Shown here: positions 25,233-34,111 of the stretch, piece after piece
Position numbering within the stretch: position 1 is the stretch's first letter
Layout of the letters: each line of letters starts with the position of its first letter
Assembly (NCBI GenBank): GCA_009841225.1
Contig: VXMF01000030.1
Location: 1 to 64,000 of the forward strand
Reading direction: 5' to 3'
Length of the DNA: 64,000 nucleotides
Source: Terriglobia bacterium
Lineage (GTDB): Bacteria > Acidobacteriota > Terriglobia > Bryobacterales > UBA6623
Notes under the pieces: model-generated
The model's database searches: none
What the model was told of the DNA's origin: nothing
Seen by the model: the letters and a program-made list of their open reading frames with translations, nothing else
Position numbers and translations under genes: made by a program

Positions 25233-26249
25233 GTGATTTCTGCAGGAGAAATCTGGGACGACTTGGCGGCGACAACCGATCTGGGCGCCCTGCGGGATGG
25301 ATGGTATCTGCGGCGGATCTATCCGGAGGCAGACAGCGGCATCTTCGTAGCATTGCGCCAACCCGGTGCGGTGCCTGCCCTGCTAGTAGAGGTTGACTCG
25401 ACTTCAGTGGGTTTGGTCGCAGAGTATCCGTCGGCCCGCGGCTTCGAGCTATATCCCGAATCCGTAATACCGGGACCTCGCGGCCGGACCAGGCTGTGCT
25501 TGGTGCTCGCCGACACCCGCTATCGTGAGGTCCTTGAGGTGCTCGTAAATGATGTGAGCGAAAGGATCGCGCTCACAACCGGTGAAAGCGAAGCCGTAAG
25601 GACATTCATCGCCAGACTACGCGTCTGGCAAAGCTTCATGAGGAAGCATGGAGTCGAAGGACTCTCGAAGGAGGCCCAGATTGGCCTCTTCGGCGAACTG
25701 TTGTTTCTGGCAGCCAATCTCGTCGATCGCATTCCGGCGCATGATTCGGTGGATGCATGGAAGGGTCCGTTTCGGGAAAGCCAGGACTTTAAGATCAGAG
25801 GACGCTGTATCGAAGTCAAGAGTACGACGGCGGTTCCTCCGATCGCAGTAGACATCGCCAGCATGACGCAACTAGATGAGACGCTAGTCGAACTGTTGCT
25901 GCTCTGTCACGTCTCACTCGTTCTCGATGCTAGCGCCGGGGAGAGCCTTCCGGAACTGGTGGGTCGAATCAGGGCGGCCATCCAAATCCAGGATGCTTCG
26001 GCACTTGACAGTTTCAACTCAAAACTAATGGAGGCGGGCTACCTTGATACCCATTCTGAGCTGTATTCAAGTACACGTTACAGGCACAGGGAGACCAAGT
26101 TCTTCGAGGTAGCAGATGGCTTTCCACGGATTGCGGCGCGAGATCTCCGTGATGGAATCTCGGAATGCAGCTATACGGTTATCTTAGCGGCTTGCACGCC
26201 ATACGGAGTAGGAGTCTCCGAGGCTATTGCAGCGTTCTTGGGTGAATAG
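25233..26249 (+). CDS. PD-(D/E)XK-motif nuclease-like protein (DUF4420 type)
   Basis: A 338-aa protein placed between Z1 and AIPR. The core SQDFKIRGRCIEVKSTTAVP supplies the Asp and Glu-x-Lys of a PD-(D/E)XK nuclease at about residues 185-200. The preceding LSKEAQIGLFGELLFLA helix matches the PD-(D/E)XK motif proteins found in Z1 operons. GTG at 25233 is chosen because it lies 5 nt after the Z1 stop and begins MISAGEIWDDL; the frame is open much further upstream, but that part only overlaps Z1 coding sequence. It is the likely DNA-cutting subunit. Confidence 0.85.
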   Translation: MISAGEIWDDLAATTDLGALRDGWYLRRIYPEADSGIFVALRQPGAVPALLVEVDSTSVGLVAEYPSARGFELYPESVIPGPRGRTRLCLVLADTRYREVLEVLVNDVSERIALTTGESEAVRTFIARLRVWQSFMRKHGVEGLSKEAQIGLFGELLFLAANLVDRIPAHDSVDAWKGPFRESQDFKIRGRCIEVKSTTAVPPIAVDIASMTQLDETLVELLLLCHVSLVLDASAGESLPELVGRIRAAIQIQDASALDSFNSKLMEAGYLDTHSELYSSTRYRHRETKFFEVADGFPRIAARDLRDGISECSYTVILAACTPYGVGVSEAIAAFLGE

Positions 26250-28317
26250 AGAGGCAGAGAAATTGGAACGTGAGCTTCGCATTTTCGTAGAACGACTCCT
26301 TTCGGAAGTTCGTGACCAAGCTACGGGTGGAGGCCCGTCCGGAACAACGAACTTCAAGGAAAATGCATTCACGGAAATCGTCATTGACCATCTGTGCGAG
26401 ATCGGAATGGTTGAGAACGGGGAGGTCTGCCACTACGAAACACGGATCGGACGTGGGATCGCAAAAGTCAATGGCTTCGGTTTCAACGATGAAAAGGACA
26501 CCTTGGATGTGTTCACAAGTGTCTTCCTTGATTCCGGTAATTCAGCTACGGTGCACAGCGACGATATCCGAAAATCAGCAGAGCGTGCAGCACGGTTCGT
26601 GGAGGCATGTTTCGGGGGAATCCATCAGGGCATGGAAGTCGCATCCGATGCATATTCCATGGCCTCGAGGACGCATGAACTCGAAGAACATCTGGATAGA
26701 ATTCGAATATTCGTCCTTTCCGATTGCGTGGCCCAACTGAAGCAGCTCGATGCTACAGAAATTAACGGCATCCCCGCTAGGTTTGAGATTTGGGATTGCG
26801 AACGACTGTTCAGGGGCATGCAGTCAGGGCTGCCTCGGGACGAAATTGAAATCGATTTCGAAGAAATGTTTGGCGAAGCGGTACCGTGCCTGATACTTCC
26901 ACAACCTCTGAGTGACTATACGACTTACTTGGCAATCCTGTCTGGCGACATGATCTATAGGTTGTATGACGAATACGGCCCCCGGCTTCTGGAGCTCAAT
27001 GTCCGGTCGTTTCTCCAGGCGCGGGGAAAGGTGAACAGAGGTATTCGCGATACGCTGCGCGATGAGCCCGAGCGTTTCATGGCCTACAACAACGGGATTT
27101 CCATCACAGTGGATGAATTGATGACCGTCGTCCTACCGGATGGTCGTCCGGCTATCAAGTCGGTGCGCGGCCTGCAGGTGGTGAACGGCGGACAGACGAC
27201 CGTTTCTGTTCACCGTGCGAAGAAGCACGATGGAGCGGATATGTCATCTGTCTTTGTACCGGCGAAAATCACGAGAGTCACGGGAGAAACGCTAGATGAG
27301 ATAGTTCCGAAGATATCGCGGTATGCCAACACACAGAACGTGATTCAGATGGCTGATTTCTCAGCCAACGACCCCTTCCACGTAGAGATCGAACGCCTCT
27401 CACAGACAATTTGGTGTCCCGGAGAGCAAGGCCGATGGTTCTATGAACGGGCTCGCGGACAATACCAAGTAGCCAAGGCCCGATTTGGCACGACACCAGC
27501 TAGAAGCCGTAGGTTCAGGGAGCAGACGCCGCCAGCTCGCAAGTTCACCAAGACCGACCTTGCGAAGTTCCAGAACTGTTGGAACCAGAGGCCGGATCTT
27601 GTGAGCCGAGGTGCTCAGAAGAACTTCGACGTATTCATGCAAGAGCTGCGCGTCGGAAAGAAATCGGATTGGTTGCCCGACGGATCCTACTACAAGGTCC
27701 TCATTGCCAAGGCAATCCTCTACAAGACGGTCACACGAATCGTCCGTCAGGAAGGGTTTCCTGCCTACCGGGCGAACATCGTTGCGTATCTCATTGCCTA
27801 TGTTTCTTCTCAGTCTGGCGGGCGGCTTGACATGGAGTTGATCTGGCGAAAGCAAGTTCTGTCCGGTGAATTCGAGGAACTACTGCGTTCGTGGTCGAAC
27901 GGTATCGACGAGGCGATCCGCACCACCGCGAATGGTCGGAATGTGACGGAATGGTGCAAGAAGGAGGATTGCTGGAAATCGGTCCGCAATACGACGCTTG
28001 AGCTGTCCGATCCAATGCCGCCTGAATTGAGGGGGCACACGGTGCCGAGTGGGCACCGTCCAACACCATTGACTCCCGTCGACTACGAGAATATCGCCGA
28101 ATGCAAGAAGCTGGATGGTGAACAGTGGCTGAAGATTCATGCCTGGGGCGTCCGAACGGGACTGCTGAAGGGATGGCAGTGCGGAATCGCCCAGACACTT
28201 TCCGGGTACGCGGCGAACGATTGGGATCGCGCGCCGTCCCAAAAACAGGCAAAGCACGGCGTCACGATCTTGGAGATCGCGAAACAGCACGACGCCGAGA
28301 TCAATAGGGCCAGCTAG
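26227..28317 (+). CDS. AIPR protein (abortive phage infection)
   Basis: About 690 aa. The central signature ERFMAYNNGISITVDE followed by RGLQVVNGGQTTVS marks the AIPR family, first known from abortive infection. An N-terminal region (about 30-210) with TNFKENAFTEIVIDHL and KEKDTLDVF-like charged strands could carry a further nuclease-like fold. The start is uncertain: TTG 26227 or GTG 26242, both inside the end of the preceding gene, which shows tight coupling. It is the last gene of the operon. In these systems AIPR is thought to carry out or trigger host shutdown; that role is inferred, not shown here. Confidence 0.88.
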   Translation: MQRSWVNREAEKLERELRIFVERLLSEVRDQATGGGPSGTTNFKENAFTEIVIDHLCEIGMVENGEVCHYETRIGRGIAKVNGFGFNDEKDTLDVFTSVFLDSGNSATVHSDDIRKSAERAARFVEACFGGIHQGMEVASDAYSMASRTHELEEHLDRIRIFVLSDCVAQLKQLDATEINGIPARFEIWDCERLFRGMQSGLPRDEIEIDFEEMFGEAVPCLILPQPLSDYTTYLAILSGDMIYRLYDEYGPRLLELNVRSFLQARGKVNRGIRDTLRDEPERFMAYNNGISITVDELMTVVLPDGRPAIKSVRGLQVVNGGQTTVSVHRAKKHDGADMSSVFVPAKITRVTGETLDEIVPKISRYANTQNVIQMADFSANDPFHVEIERLSQTIWCPGEQGRWFYERARGQYQVAKARFGTTPARSRRFREQTPPARKFTKTDLAKFQNCWNQRPDLVSRGAQKNFDVFMQELRVGKKSDWLPDGSYYKVLIAKAILYKTVTRIVRQEGFPAYRANIVAYLIAYVSSQSGGRLDMELIWRKQVLSGEFEELLRSWSNGIDEAIRTTANGRNVTEWCKKEDCWKSVRNTTLELSDPMPPELRGHTVPSGHRPTPLTPVDYENIAECKKLDGEQWLKIHAWGVRTGLLKGWQCGIAQTLSGYAANDWDRAPSQKQAKHGVTILEIAKQHDAEINRAS

Positions 28318-28739
28318 CGTATTGACCCGCAGGCACGTATGGCCTCACCTATTCGATCGGCGGAGTCAGGTCACGACGATACCAACACGCCCCCTTTCGC
28401 CCAACGCAGAGACAGGCGAGTAGCTGACCGGCTTGGCCCACCTCGCCCACGCCACAGCAAGTCTTGGTACTGCGGGCCAAAACGATTACGGCCACTGCCT
28501 CCCCAACGCAGTGGGCAAGTGACGCCAACGCTTACTGGAGCGCTGCGTGGGAGGCTCGCGTGTCGATCTCCCTGCGGGCCGGTTACGCATCTACTTCGTG
28601 GAGCAGGTGGCGAGCCTGATCAATCGCGCACTACAGGAAGGTCTCCAGAACTCTACGACCTGAAGCACGCGCACCCGCGACTAGACCGAGGGCTTCCCAT
28701 CAGACCGGCAATCGTCGGCAGCACCCTTTTGTCATCCGG
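28318..28739. other. Intergenic, decayed sequence
   Basis: No intact gene follows the AIPR stop. Plus-strand frames around 28540-28740 lead into the IS630 relic and may be its unrecognisable 5' part. Confidence 0.4.
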
Positions 28740-29170
28740 CGGCACGAGACGCAGTCGTTCAAGCTGTCCACCGATCCGTTCTTCATCGGGAACGTGCGGG
28801 ATATCGTCGGCCTGTACCTGGATCCGTCCGACTACGCGGCAGTGCTTTGCGTAGACCAGAAACTGCACGCGCACGCCCGCACGCAGATGGCCTCGCCGAT
28901 GGATCTCGGCTATCTCAACGGCTTCGGCCATTACTACGTTTGCCGCGGTACGACGACCTTGTTCACCTCCCCCAGCATGACGCCACGGGACAGGTGACGA
29001 TACGATGCGCCACCCGGCACCCGCACCAGGACTACCGGACGTTCCTAGGGACGATCGACAGGGAGGTGCCGTCGGCTCTGGACACTCATCTCGGGGGGGC
29101 AGCTATGCGACCTGCAGGTACGCCAATGTGCAAACCTAGGTCTGCGTTCGAGCAGATCGGAACGCACTTG
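28740..29170 (+). pseudogene. IS630-family transposase relic
   Basis: Three frames in succession give the IS630 catalytic core. First comes TQSFKLSTDPFFIGNVRDIV with GLYLDPSDYAAVLCVDQK, where the second Asp belongs to the DDE triad (VDEK in intact enzymes). After a shift comes GQVTIRCATRHPHQDYRTFL and TIDREVPSAL. After another shift comes YATCRYANVQT, matching the usual DNYATHK..NV.AWL. The Asp before NYAT and the final Glu are lost, so it is dead. No terminal inverted repeats are visible. Confidence 0.75.
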
Positions 29171-29282
29171 GGCGGCCTCGACTCGATCGGTATTGATGGT
29201 TAGAACAGCCTTCTGTCTTCGGTCAAGTGATTAGGCATAGCGCGCGCCGAGGTCGCTCCGGCCACGGGCAAGTGGGGCCAGA

Positions 29283-29480
29283 GAATGGACAAGGTATCGC
29301 GCAGATGGCGGGCACTCTCGCCACCAAGCCCGCGGGAATCGGGCGCTACAAGCGCGTTTTACCCCTCGAAAGCAGGCGTTTGGTCAAGTTCCAATGTGGT
29401 ACTTCTAGCAGTAAATAAATTCTTGATTCCCATTTACGTCGACCGTTTTCAATCACTTACAAGATTAGAGTGGTGGGCCC
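29283..29480. repeat. Left copy of tRNA-flank repeat (att-like)
   Basis: This stretch matches 33727-33923 in the same orientation. Shared blocks include GGACAAG, TCGCGCAGAT, GCGGGC, TTCCAATGTGGTA against TTTCAAAGTGGTA, and CAATCACTTACAAGA. It ends with TGGTGGGCCC, the complement of GGGCCCACCA, nearly identical to the acceptor end plus CCA of the tRNA-Arg gene (GGGCCCGCCA). The rest of the tRNA is absent here, as expected for a distal attachment site. Confidence 0.75.
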
Positions 29481-29485
29481 AGCAG

Positions 29486-30013
29486 TTACCTATGAGCCCA
29501 AGCATGCACTCCAGCTACGATTGCCGCCCCAACCGCTAGTAGCGAGGTTCCCAGGCTACTAAGTGCCCCCACCCTGTCGGGGTGTACTCTCACCACAACG
29601 CAAGCGTCGCAAACGGCTCCAACAATCCATGGAGCAGTGATGAGCAGGCCTATCGTCGATAGGATGAGCCCCGCGAACTCAATCCGCCCCCAGCGGGTTC
29701 TCACGAGTCGGTGCCATCGGTACTGGTTCCTAGTGATCGCTTCGACCTTGACGCGGAGGCTATGATCGGCGCATTCGTCGCACCCATTCTCGCCACCTGG
29801 ACATGCAGGTAATCCGAACGTGCGCGTCGGAACCCAGATCTCTCTTCCCGATGCGTCTTCCCTAATATCGATCGCGAAATACGCGCGTTGGCCGTTTGCG
29901 CGCACGCAGATGTTCTCACAATCTCCCTTACTTTGTCCCAGCCATGCGGGGGGCACGTGCGCCCTACCGGCGCTCGTGGTTGCGTTCCGTACCACTCGAA
30001 CCGAATAGCACAC
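29486..30013 (-). CDS. Hypothetical protein with C-terminal membrane segments
   Basis: A 175-aa product. The first half has AHVPPAWLGQSKGDCENICV and RAYFAIDIREDASGREIWVP plus Cys pairs (CPGGENGCDEC). The second half has two hydrophobic segments (IEFAGLILSTIGLLITAPWI and SSLGTSLLAVGAAIVAGVHA). The GTG start at 30013 shares one base with the stop of the upstream zinc-ribbon gene (TAGTG), so they are coupled. The family is not recognised. The stop lies 5 nt before the att-like repeat, so the gene sits at the very edge of the island. Confidence 0.6.
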   Translation of the reverse strand: MCYSVRVVRNATTSAGRAHVPPAWLGQSKGDCENICVRANGQRAYFAIDIREDASGREIWVPTRTFGLPACPGGENGCDECADHSLRVKVEAITRNQYRWHRLVRTRWGRIEFAGLILSTIGLLITAPWIVGAVCDACVVVRVHPDRVGALSSLGTSLLAVGAAIVAGVHAWAHR

Positions 30014-30516
30014 TATTGACCAACATCGCAGACGAAACAGACATCACGCAATCCGGGCGGGAGGTCGATTTGGGGGATCTCCCTCGTGACCACTATCGCG
30101 ACTGCCCAAAGCACGAGAGTGCATCCACCTGCCCCGAGCAGCCTCCAAAACTCCTCAGTGTCGATATGTGCGCTGAGGGCAGCAGCGATTCGCTCTCTCT
30201 CACGCTCGCCAAAAGCGATAGCCTCCTCGTATACCGATCCGTGTGCTGTCACAAACCCTTCTGGGCTCCGGTATCCGTAGTACACGTCAACCCAGTGTCG
30301 CGAAATGCTTGCTCCCACAGGAGTGTCCAGGAGGTCCTCTCGATTCACCGACGTTGCGACTGCCGTACCGACCATCCCGCCCGTTGTGCATGCGTCACAC
30401 TTCCAGGCAGGGATACTTGAGTTCCTCGCCCCATGAAGCCGGCACACCAGAACACCGCAGCGCTTGCAGGCACCAACTGGGTCACCGGTCTTGCATATGT
30501 AGCAAATCGCAGCCAC
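30013..30516 (-). CDS. Zinc-ribbon membrane protein, first gene of a coupled pair
   Basis: A 167-aa protein. The N-terminus MAAICYICKTGDPVGACKRC and the following CRLH and AWKCDAC give eight or more Cys/His in CxxC-type pairs, a treble-clef or B-box-like zinc-binding module. A helix with GERERERIAAALSAHIDTEE and one membrane segment (AGGCTLVLWAVAIVVT, about 130-147) follow. The GTG start at 30516 has a good ribosome binding site (GGAGCGGAG). It is followed by a membrane protein with 1-nt overlap. Function unknown; the pair lies inside the tRNA-flanked segment. Confidence 0.65.
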   Translation of the reverse strand: MAAICYICKTGDPVGACKRCGVLVCRLHGARNSSIPAWKCDACTTGGMVGTAVATSVNREDLLDTPVGASISRHWVDVYYGYRSPEGFVTAHGSVYEEAIAFGERERERIAAALSAHIDTEEFWRLLGAGGCTLVLWAVAIVVTREIPQIDLPPGLRDVCFVCDVGQ

Positions 30517-30714
30517 ACTCCGCTCCTTCCGCTAGTGCTTACTGTCCCACACCTGCTTACAGGCTCGCCGTCCGGTCGCGGTTATCACGGAGGCTTACCG
30601 CACCATTGACCCTATCTTGGTGGTAACCAACCAATCGTCGGTCACATCCACGAGCTCGTGGGGGAGCACAGCAAGGACACACCCCTGCTCATGTGGGTCA
30701 CGATCGCTCAGCCG

Positions 30715-31190
30715 ATAGCCGGCACGACTGTAGGATTTCCCGGGCGAATTCGGGTCATCCTCGATTCACTTCGGAGGCAAATGAGCTGGGTGTGATCCAT
30801 TGCCTTCGAGTAATGAGAACGCGACCTAGAGTGCGGACTGGCCTGAATCCCGCGCACTAGGAACAGATCTGTCAGGACCTCGATTAGATCGGTCAAGCAA
30901 ATCTATCGCCGTACCCGGATCGCTAGGCTCTGCCGACTGAACTCGTCCAGCGCGTCGAGCATGCGAAACGTACGTCCTCGTAGGTCCTGTGATGGACGAA
31001 TCCACAGGACCCCAGGCATTGTCGGCTCGCTCGGGTGCTAGCCGAACGCAGGGGCCTGAGGTCCAGGCACAGTCGAGCCCGCCGCCTCGGCCGACGGGCC
31101 TCCCGCTGCTGGCACGGGGAAGAATCTGCTACCAGCCGCACCTGTGGCTTACGCTACCTGCAGCACCGCGGCGAGAGCTTCAGCGACACC
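30715..31190 (-). pseudogene. IS3-family transposase (OrfB) relic
   Basis: Reading the minus strand through several shifts gives the IS3 integrase core: RLAPERADNAWG, FVHHRTYEDVRF, RMLDALDEFSRQSLAIRVRR and TDLIEVLTDLFLVRGI. In intact elements these are 'RP.H.W..DFV...T.DGR.FR.L...DEF.R..LAI' and 'VL..L...RG.P...RSDNGPEF'. Stops and frameshifts between the pieces rule out function. Bases 30517-30714 and 31191-31245 show no other gene. Confidence 0.7.
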
Positions 31191-31245
31191 AGCAGGTATT
31201 CCTCGCTCCTCGGCACCTCCCCCAAAAAGGGGAAAATAAAGCGAC

Positions 31246-31784
31246 ATGAAGGTGCCGCTTAGCAAGGACCAAGTCATCTACTACGCGAAATGCTATCTGG
31301 ATGTTCCATGTAGAGGAGTGCCTAATCGTGCGGCCGACGAGCAGCTCGAATCAACGTTTGAGTGCGTCCGCCAACGGGGCTACATGACTCTGGGCGAGTT
31401 GAGGCACACCGCGAACTGGTAGTTCTCGGGGCCGTTCCTGATGGGAAAGTCTCCGAGAACACTGCAGATCACGTAAAGCACGTGACCCGCGAGGCATTGC
31501 CCGCAGCCAGCGAACACGAACGTGTTGCGCTCCTTCGGGGTCTTGATGGGGTCGGTTGGTCGATGGCAAGCGCCATCCTCCATTTCGCTCTCCCTCGATG
31601 CCGATTCCCGATTGTCAGCAAGTACGTGACGGCCACCATCGAAGCCTCTCCAGTCGAAAGCCTCGAGGGATGGTTCCGGGTCACGGAGTTCCTCCGGGAC
31701 GAGAGCAAGGAGTACGGCCTCGATACTCGCGAACTCGACCGGGCACTTTGGGCCTCTAGCTGGAAACGCAAGCACCAGAGTTAG
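31246..31784 (+). pseudogene. HhH-GPD glycosylase-like protein, frameshifted
   Basis: The N-terminal frame from ATG 31246 reads MKVPLSKDQVIYYAKCYLDV and runs to GYMTLGELRHTANW then TAG. A second frame carries MGKSPR. The third frame continues NTADHVKHVTREALPAASEH, then LLRGLDGVGWSMASAILHFA and ends at 31784. Together they form a protein with the helix-hairpin-helix 'L..LDGV....AS.ILHF' core seen in a family of small HhH-GPD-like proteins of unknown substrate. At least two shifts between 31410 and 31480 break it. It lies just before the CBS-HEPN gene. Confidence 0.65.
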
Positions 31785-31998
31785 TTGAAGCGCTCCTCTC
31801 GTTGCGAGTTCGCGAATATCAACGCTCCTCTTCCAAGCTTTCCGTCCGGAGGGCCCTCAAGGGCGCCCGGAAACGTACCGAAGCTGAGACGGTTGGTTGG
31901 TGCCGCTGACCGCCGTTCTATTCTGGAGTTCAAGAGCGCGTTTCCCGGGGACATGGCCGGGACGGGCCAGGTGGTCCTCTCTCATGGGGCCGTACGGA

Positions 31999-32826
31999 AT
32001 GCCGATGCCTAGTGAGAAGCCCGACACTCGTCGGCAGAGCGAGGGGTTAGGGGAGGTTCACAAGGGTCTCACGGCCCGGCAAATCGCCGTTCTCCGCCCC
32101 AACATCAGGACGTGTTGCGCGAGCGATAGCGTGTCTGAAATCCGACTGCGCAACCGCGATCCGGTCTTCGACTATCTTCCTGTAAAGGATGCCGACGGGC
32201 ACCTGATCGGACTGCTTTCCAGCTACGCGGTCGTTGCCGCAAGTGGAGGCGACGATGGTGCCAGGGTAGGCGACCACATGGATCCGTTGTCTGAGGCGGA
32301 CTTGATTGGTGCGGGAACGCCCATTGTTGCCCTGATCAGTCGAATCCGGCAAAAGCCATTCCTGGTGGTGTCCGACCAAGAGATCATCGGGCTGGTTGCG
32401 TGGTCAGACCTTCAGAAGTTGCCGGTTCGCGCTGCCCTCTTCGCGTTGGTGACCGGATTCGAGCTGACGATGTACGAGACGATCAAGAGACACTTCGAGA
32501 AGCGGGTCGACTGGACTGAGCACTTGGGCAAGAGTCGGCTGTGTATGGCCGAGAAGCAGTACCGCGATCAGGGCGAGCGAGGCAGTGATGTGGATCTCTT
32601 GATGTGTACACAGTTCTGCGACAAGCGCGATATCCTTATCAAGTCCTTCGACTTCGCTGTCGGGAAAGAAAAATTGAAGAGGAAGTTCAGCGCGATTGAG
32701 CAGGTTCGCAATGACGTGGCTCACTCCAGCAACTACGCCATGACATTTGAGCAGGCCGAAGAGCTCCGCGGAACGCTCGCGGACCTTGGCGAGCTTCGCA
32801 GGCTAATCAACTCATTTGCACGGTGA
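31999..32826 (+). CDS. CBS-domain protein with C-terminal HEPN domain
   Basis: About 275 aa. The first half has two CBS-like motifs: VFDYLPVKDADGHLIGLLSS and KPFLVVSDQEIIGLVAWSDL, a pair expected to bind an adenine nucleotide. The second half is helical and contains VRNDVAHSS, the R-x4-H motif of HEPN ribonucleases, in the right place near the C-terminal helices. A nucleotide-gated RNase would fit a toxin or defence role; this is inference from architecture. Start codons at 31984, 31999 and 32005 are all possible. Nearest neighbours are a broken glycosylase-like gene and decayed sequence. Confidence 0.75.
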   Translation: MPMPSEKPDTRRQSEGLGEVHKGLTARQIAVLRPNIRTCCASDSVSEIRLRNRDPVFDYLPVKDADGHLIGLLSSYAVVAASGGDDGARVGDHMDPLSEADLIGAGTPIVALISRIRQKPFLVVSDQEIIGLVAWSDLQKLPVRAALFALVTGFELTMYETIKRHFEKRVDWTEHLGKSRLCMAEKQYRDQGERGSDVDLLMCTQFCDKRDILIKSFDFAVGKEKLKRKFSAIEQVRNDVAHSSNYAMTFEQAEELRGTLADLGELRRLINSFAR

Positions 32827-33060
32827 TTCCTCCTTAGTCCGATCCCCACGTGACCTGTCAACCTACTGTTAAGGGCCTAGTTGTTGGAAGAATCTTGGAA
32901 GAGGGCCGCGACGCGAATCCGTGCTTGCACCACGGCGCTACGACCCGCTACGGCGGACCCTTTTGCTGGGAGCGGGGATTTCCCAAGCGGCAACGCTACG
33001 TCCTCAGAGACCCAGCCGGACCGTGCCGATAGCCAGACCGAATGCGGCACCGCTAGTCCG
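32827..33060. other. Intergenic, no gene seen
   Basis: No convincing coding sequence on either strand, and no repeats or terminator hairpin with a T-tract. Confidence 0.4.
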
Positions 33061-33162
33061 CTAGTTGACCAGTCCCCGGATGGCGAGGCCCGCGTCCGGA
33101 TCGAGGCAAATTGCGTCAGCATAATCGGTGATCGCTTCCTCGACCCGCTGCAGGTCGACGTC
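33061..33162 (-). pseudogene. Fragment of a TPR protein
   Basis: The minus strand reads LQRVEEAITDYADAICLDPD then AGLAIRGLV, which is one tetratricopeptide repeat (pattern 'EAI.DY..AI.LDPD.A.A...RG'). It has no start and ends at a stop. It is probably the remnant of a longer TPR protein. Confidence 0.5.
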
Positions 33163-33432
33163 CCACGTGCTCGAGGATAGCCCCGCCGACGGTGCTGCTG
33201 AATTCGGTGGTAGGCAGTCGTGGAAACGCAGCAAGGTCTGCGCGCCTTGCCATTCGTGCTTGCTATGGCGATAGGGCAATCGTCCAGTCCTCGCGAGACG
33301 GGAAAGGGGACTGGTTCGTGCTCCTCACGGAACGTCCCTTGGGGTGCCACTGGACCGGGAAGCAGTCCTAGATGAGCCGGGAAATAGTTCAGGGCACTCG
33401 GGACTCCGCCACTTGCTCCCAGACGCGATTGC

Positions 33433-33700
33433 TCAGAGCTTGGAGCGAATCCAAAGGCCGGTGACCCCGATCACGATTCCGAAAAACACAAGCGACGCGC
33501 TGTTGGCTTCCATTTGCTGGCCGATCTGCCGCTTGCGTTCGTCCAGCACCTCGCTGCGAAGCTCGGTTGCCTGCCGCGGCATCTCGACGTAGCTGGCGTT
33601 GGGGTCCGCTGGTCCGGTCGCCTGCAAGCCGGGGAAGATCGGAACCCGCCGGGCATGGGCGAGGTCACGCTGGGCCGAGGCTATCGGCGTGAACCGTAAT
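33433..33700 (-). pseudogene. Possible relic of a membrane-anchored protein
   Basis: An open minus-strand stretch reads SAQRDLAHARRVPIF..., LRSEVLDERKRQIGQQMEAN and then a hydrophobic end SLVFFGIVIGVTGLWIRSKL. It looks coding, with a helix followed by one membrane segment, but only a TTG start outside the conserved part is available. It may have been fused to the TPR fragment downstream. Confidence 0.3.
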
Positions 33701-33726
33701 GCCCTGGGGCTGGGTGCGCAGGGGGG

Positions 33727-33923
33727 AACGGACAAGCTGTCGCGCAGATAGCGGGCGTCTTCGCCGACAAGTCCGCGAAAATCGAGCTGTACAGGCGCGG
33801 TCTATTCCACGAAGACTGGCATTCGATCAAATTTCAAAGTGGTATTTCTAGTAGTAACGAGATCCGTAGTTGCAATCTAAGCTTAGCAATTCCAATCACT
33901 TACAAGAGATCCATGGCGGGCCC
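33727..33923. repeat. Right copy of tRNA-flank repeat (att-like)
   Basis: Homologous to 29283-29480 over about 195 bp. The homology stops at the acceptor end of the tRNA-Arg gene (33914-33923), whose 3' GGGCCC and CCA it includes. The two copies bracket a 4.4-kb segment. Confidence 0.75.
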
Positions 33924-33990
33924 GGAGGGATTCGAACCCCCGGCCTGCCGCTTAGGAGGCGGCCGCTCTATCCAGCTGAGCTACGGGCCC
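33914..33990 (-). tRNA. tRNA-Arg (anticodon CCT)
   Basis: The minus strand folds as a complete tRNA: acceptor GGGCCCG/CGGGCCC, D-arm GCTC...GAGC, anticodon stem GCCGC/GCGGC with loop CTCCTAA (anticodon CCT), T-loop TTCGAAT, discriminator G and encoded CCA. It would read AGG codons. Its 3' end is duplicated at 29471-29480, making this tRNA the probable attachment site of the accessory region. Confidence 0.95.
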
Positions 33991-34111
33991 GTTATCGAAA
34001 AACCTAGCTACTTCAGTATCTTACTTCAAGTAGATCCGGCCTGTTCCCGACCTTGCACATCAAATGAACGCCTCTACACGCTCGTGGCCGGACGGTTGCT
34101 ACAGTGTCACC

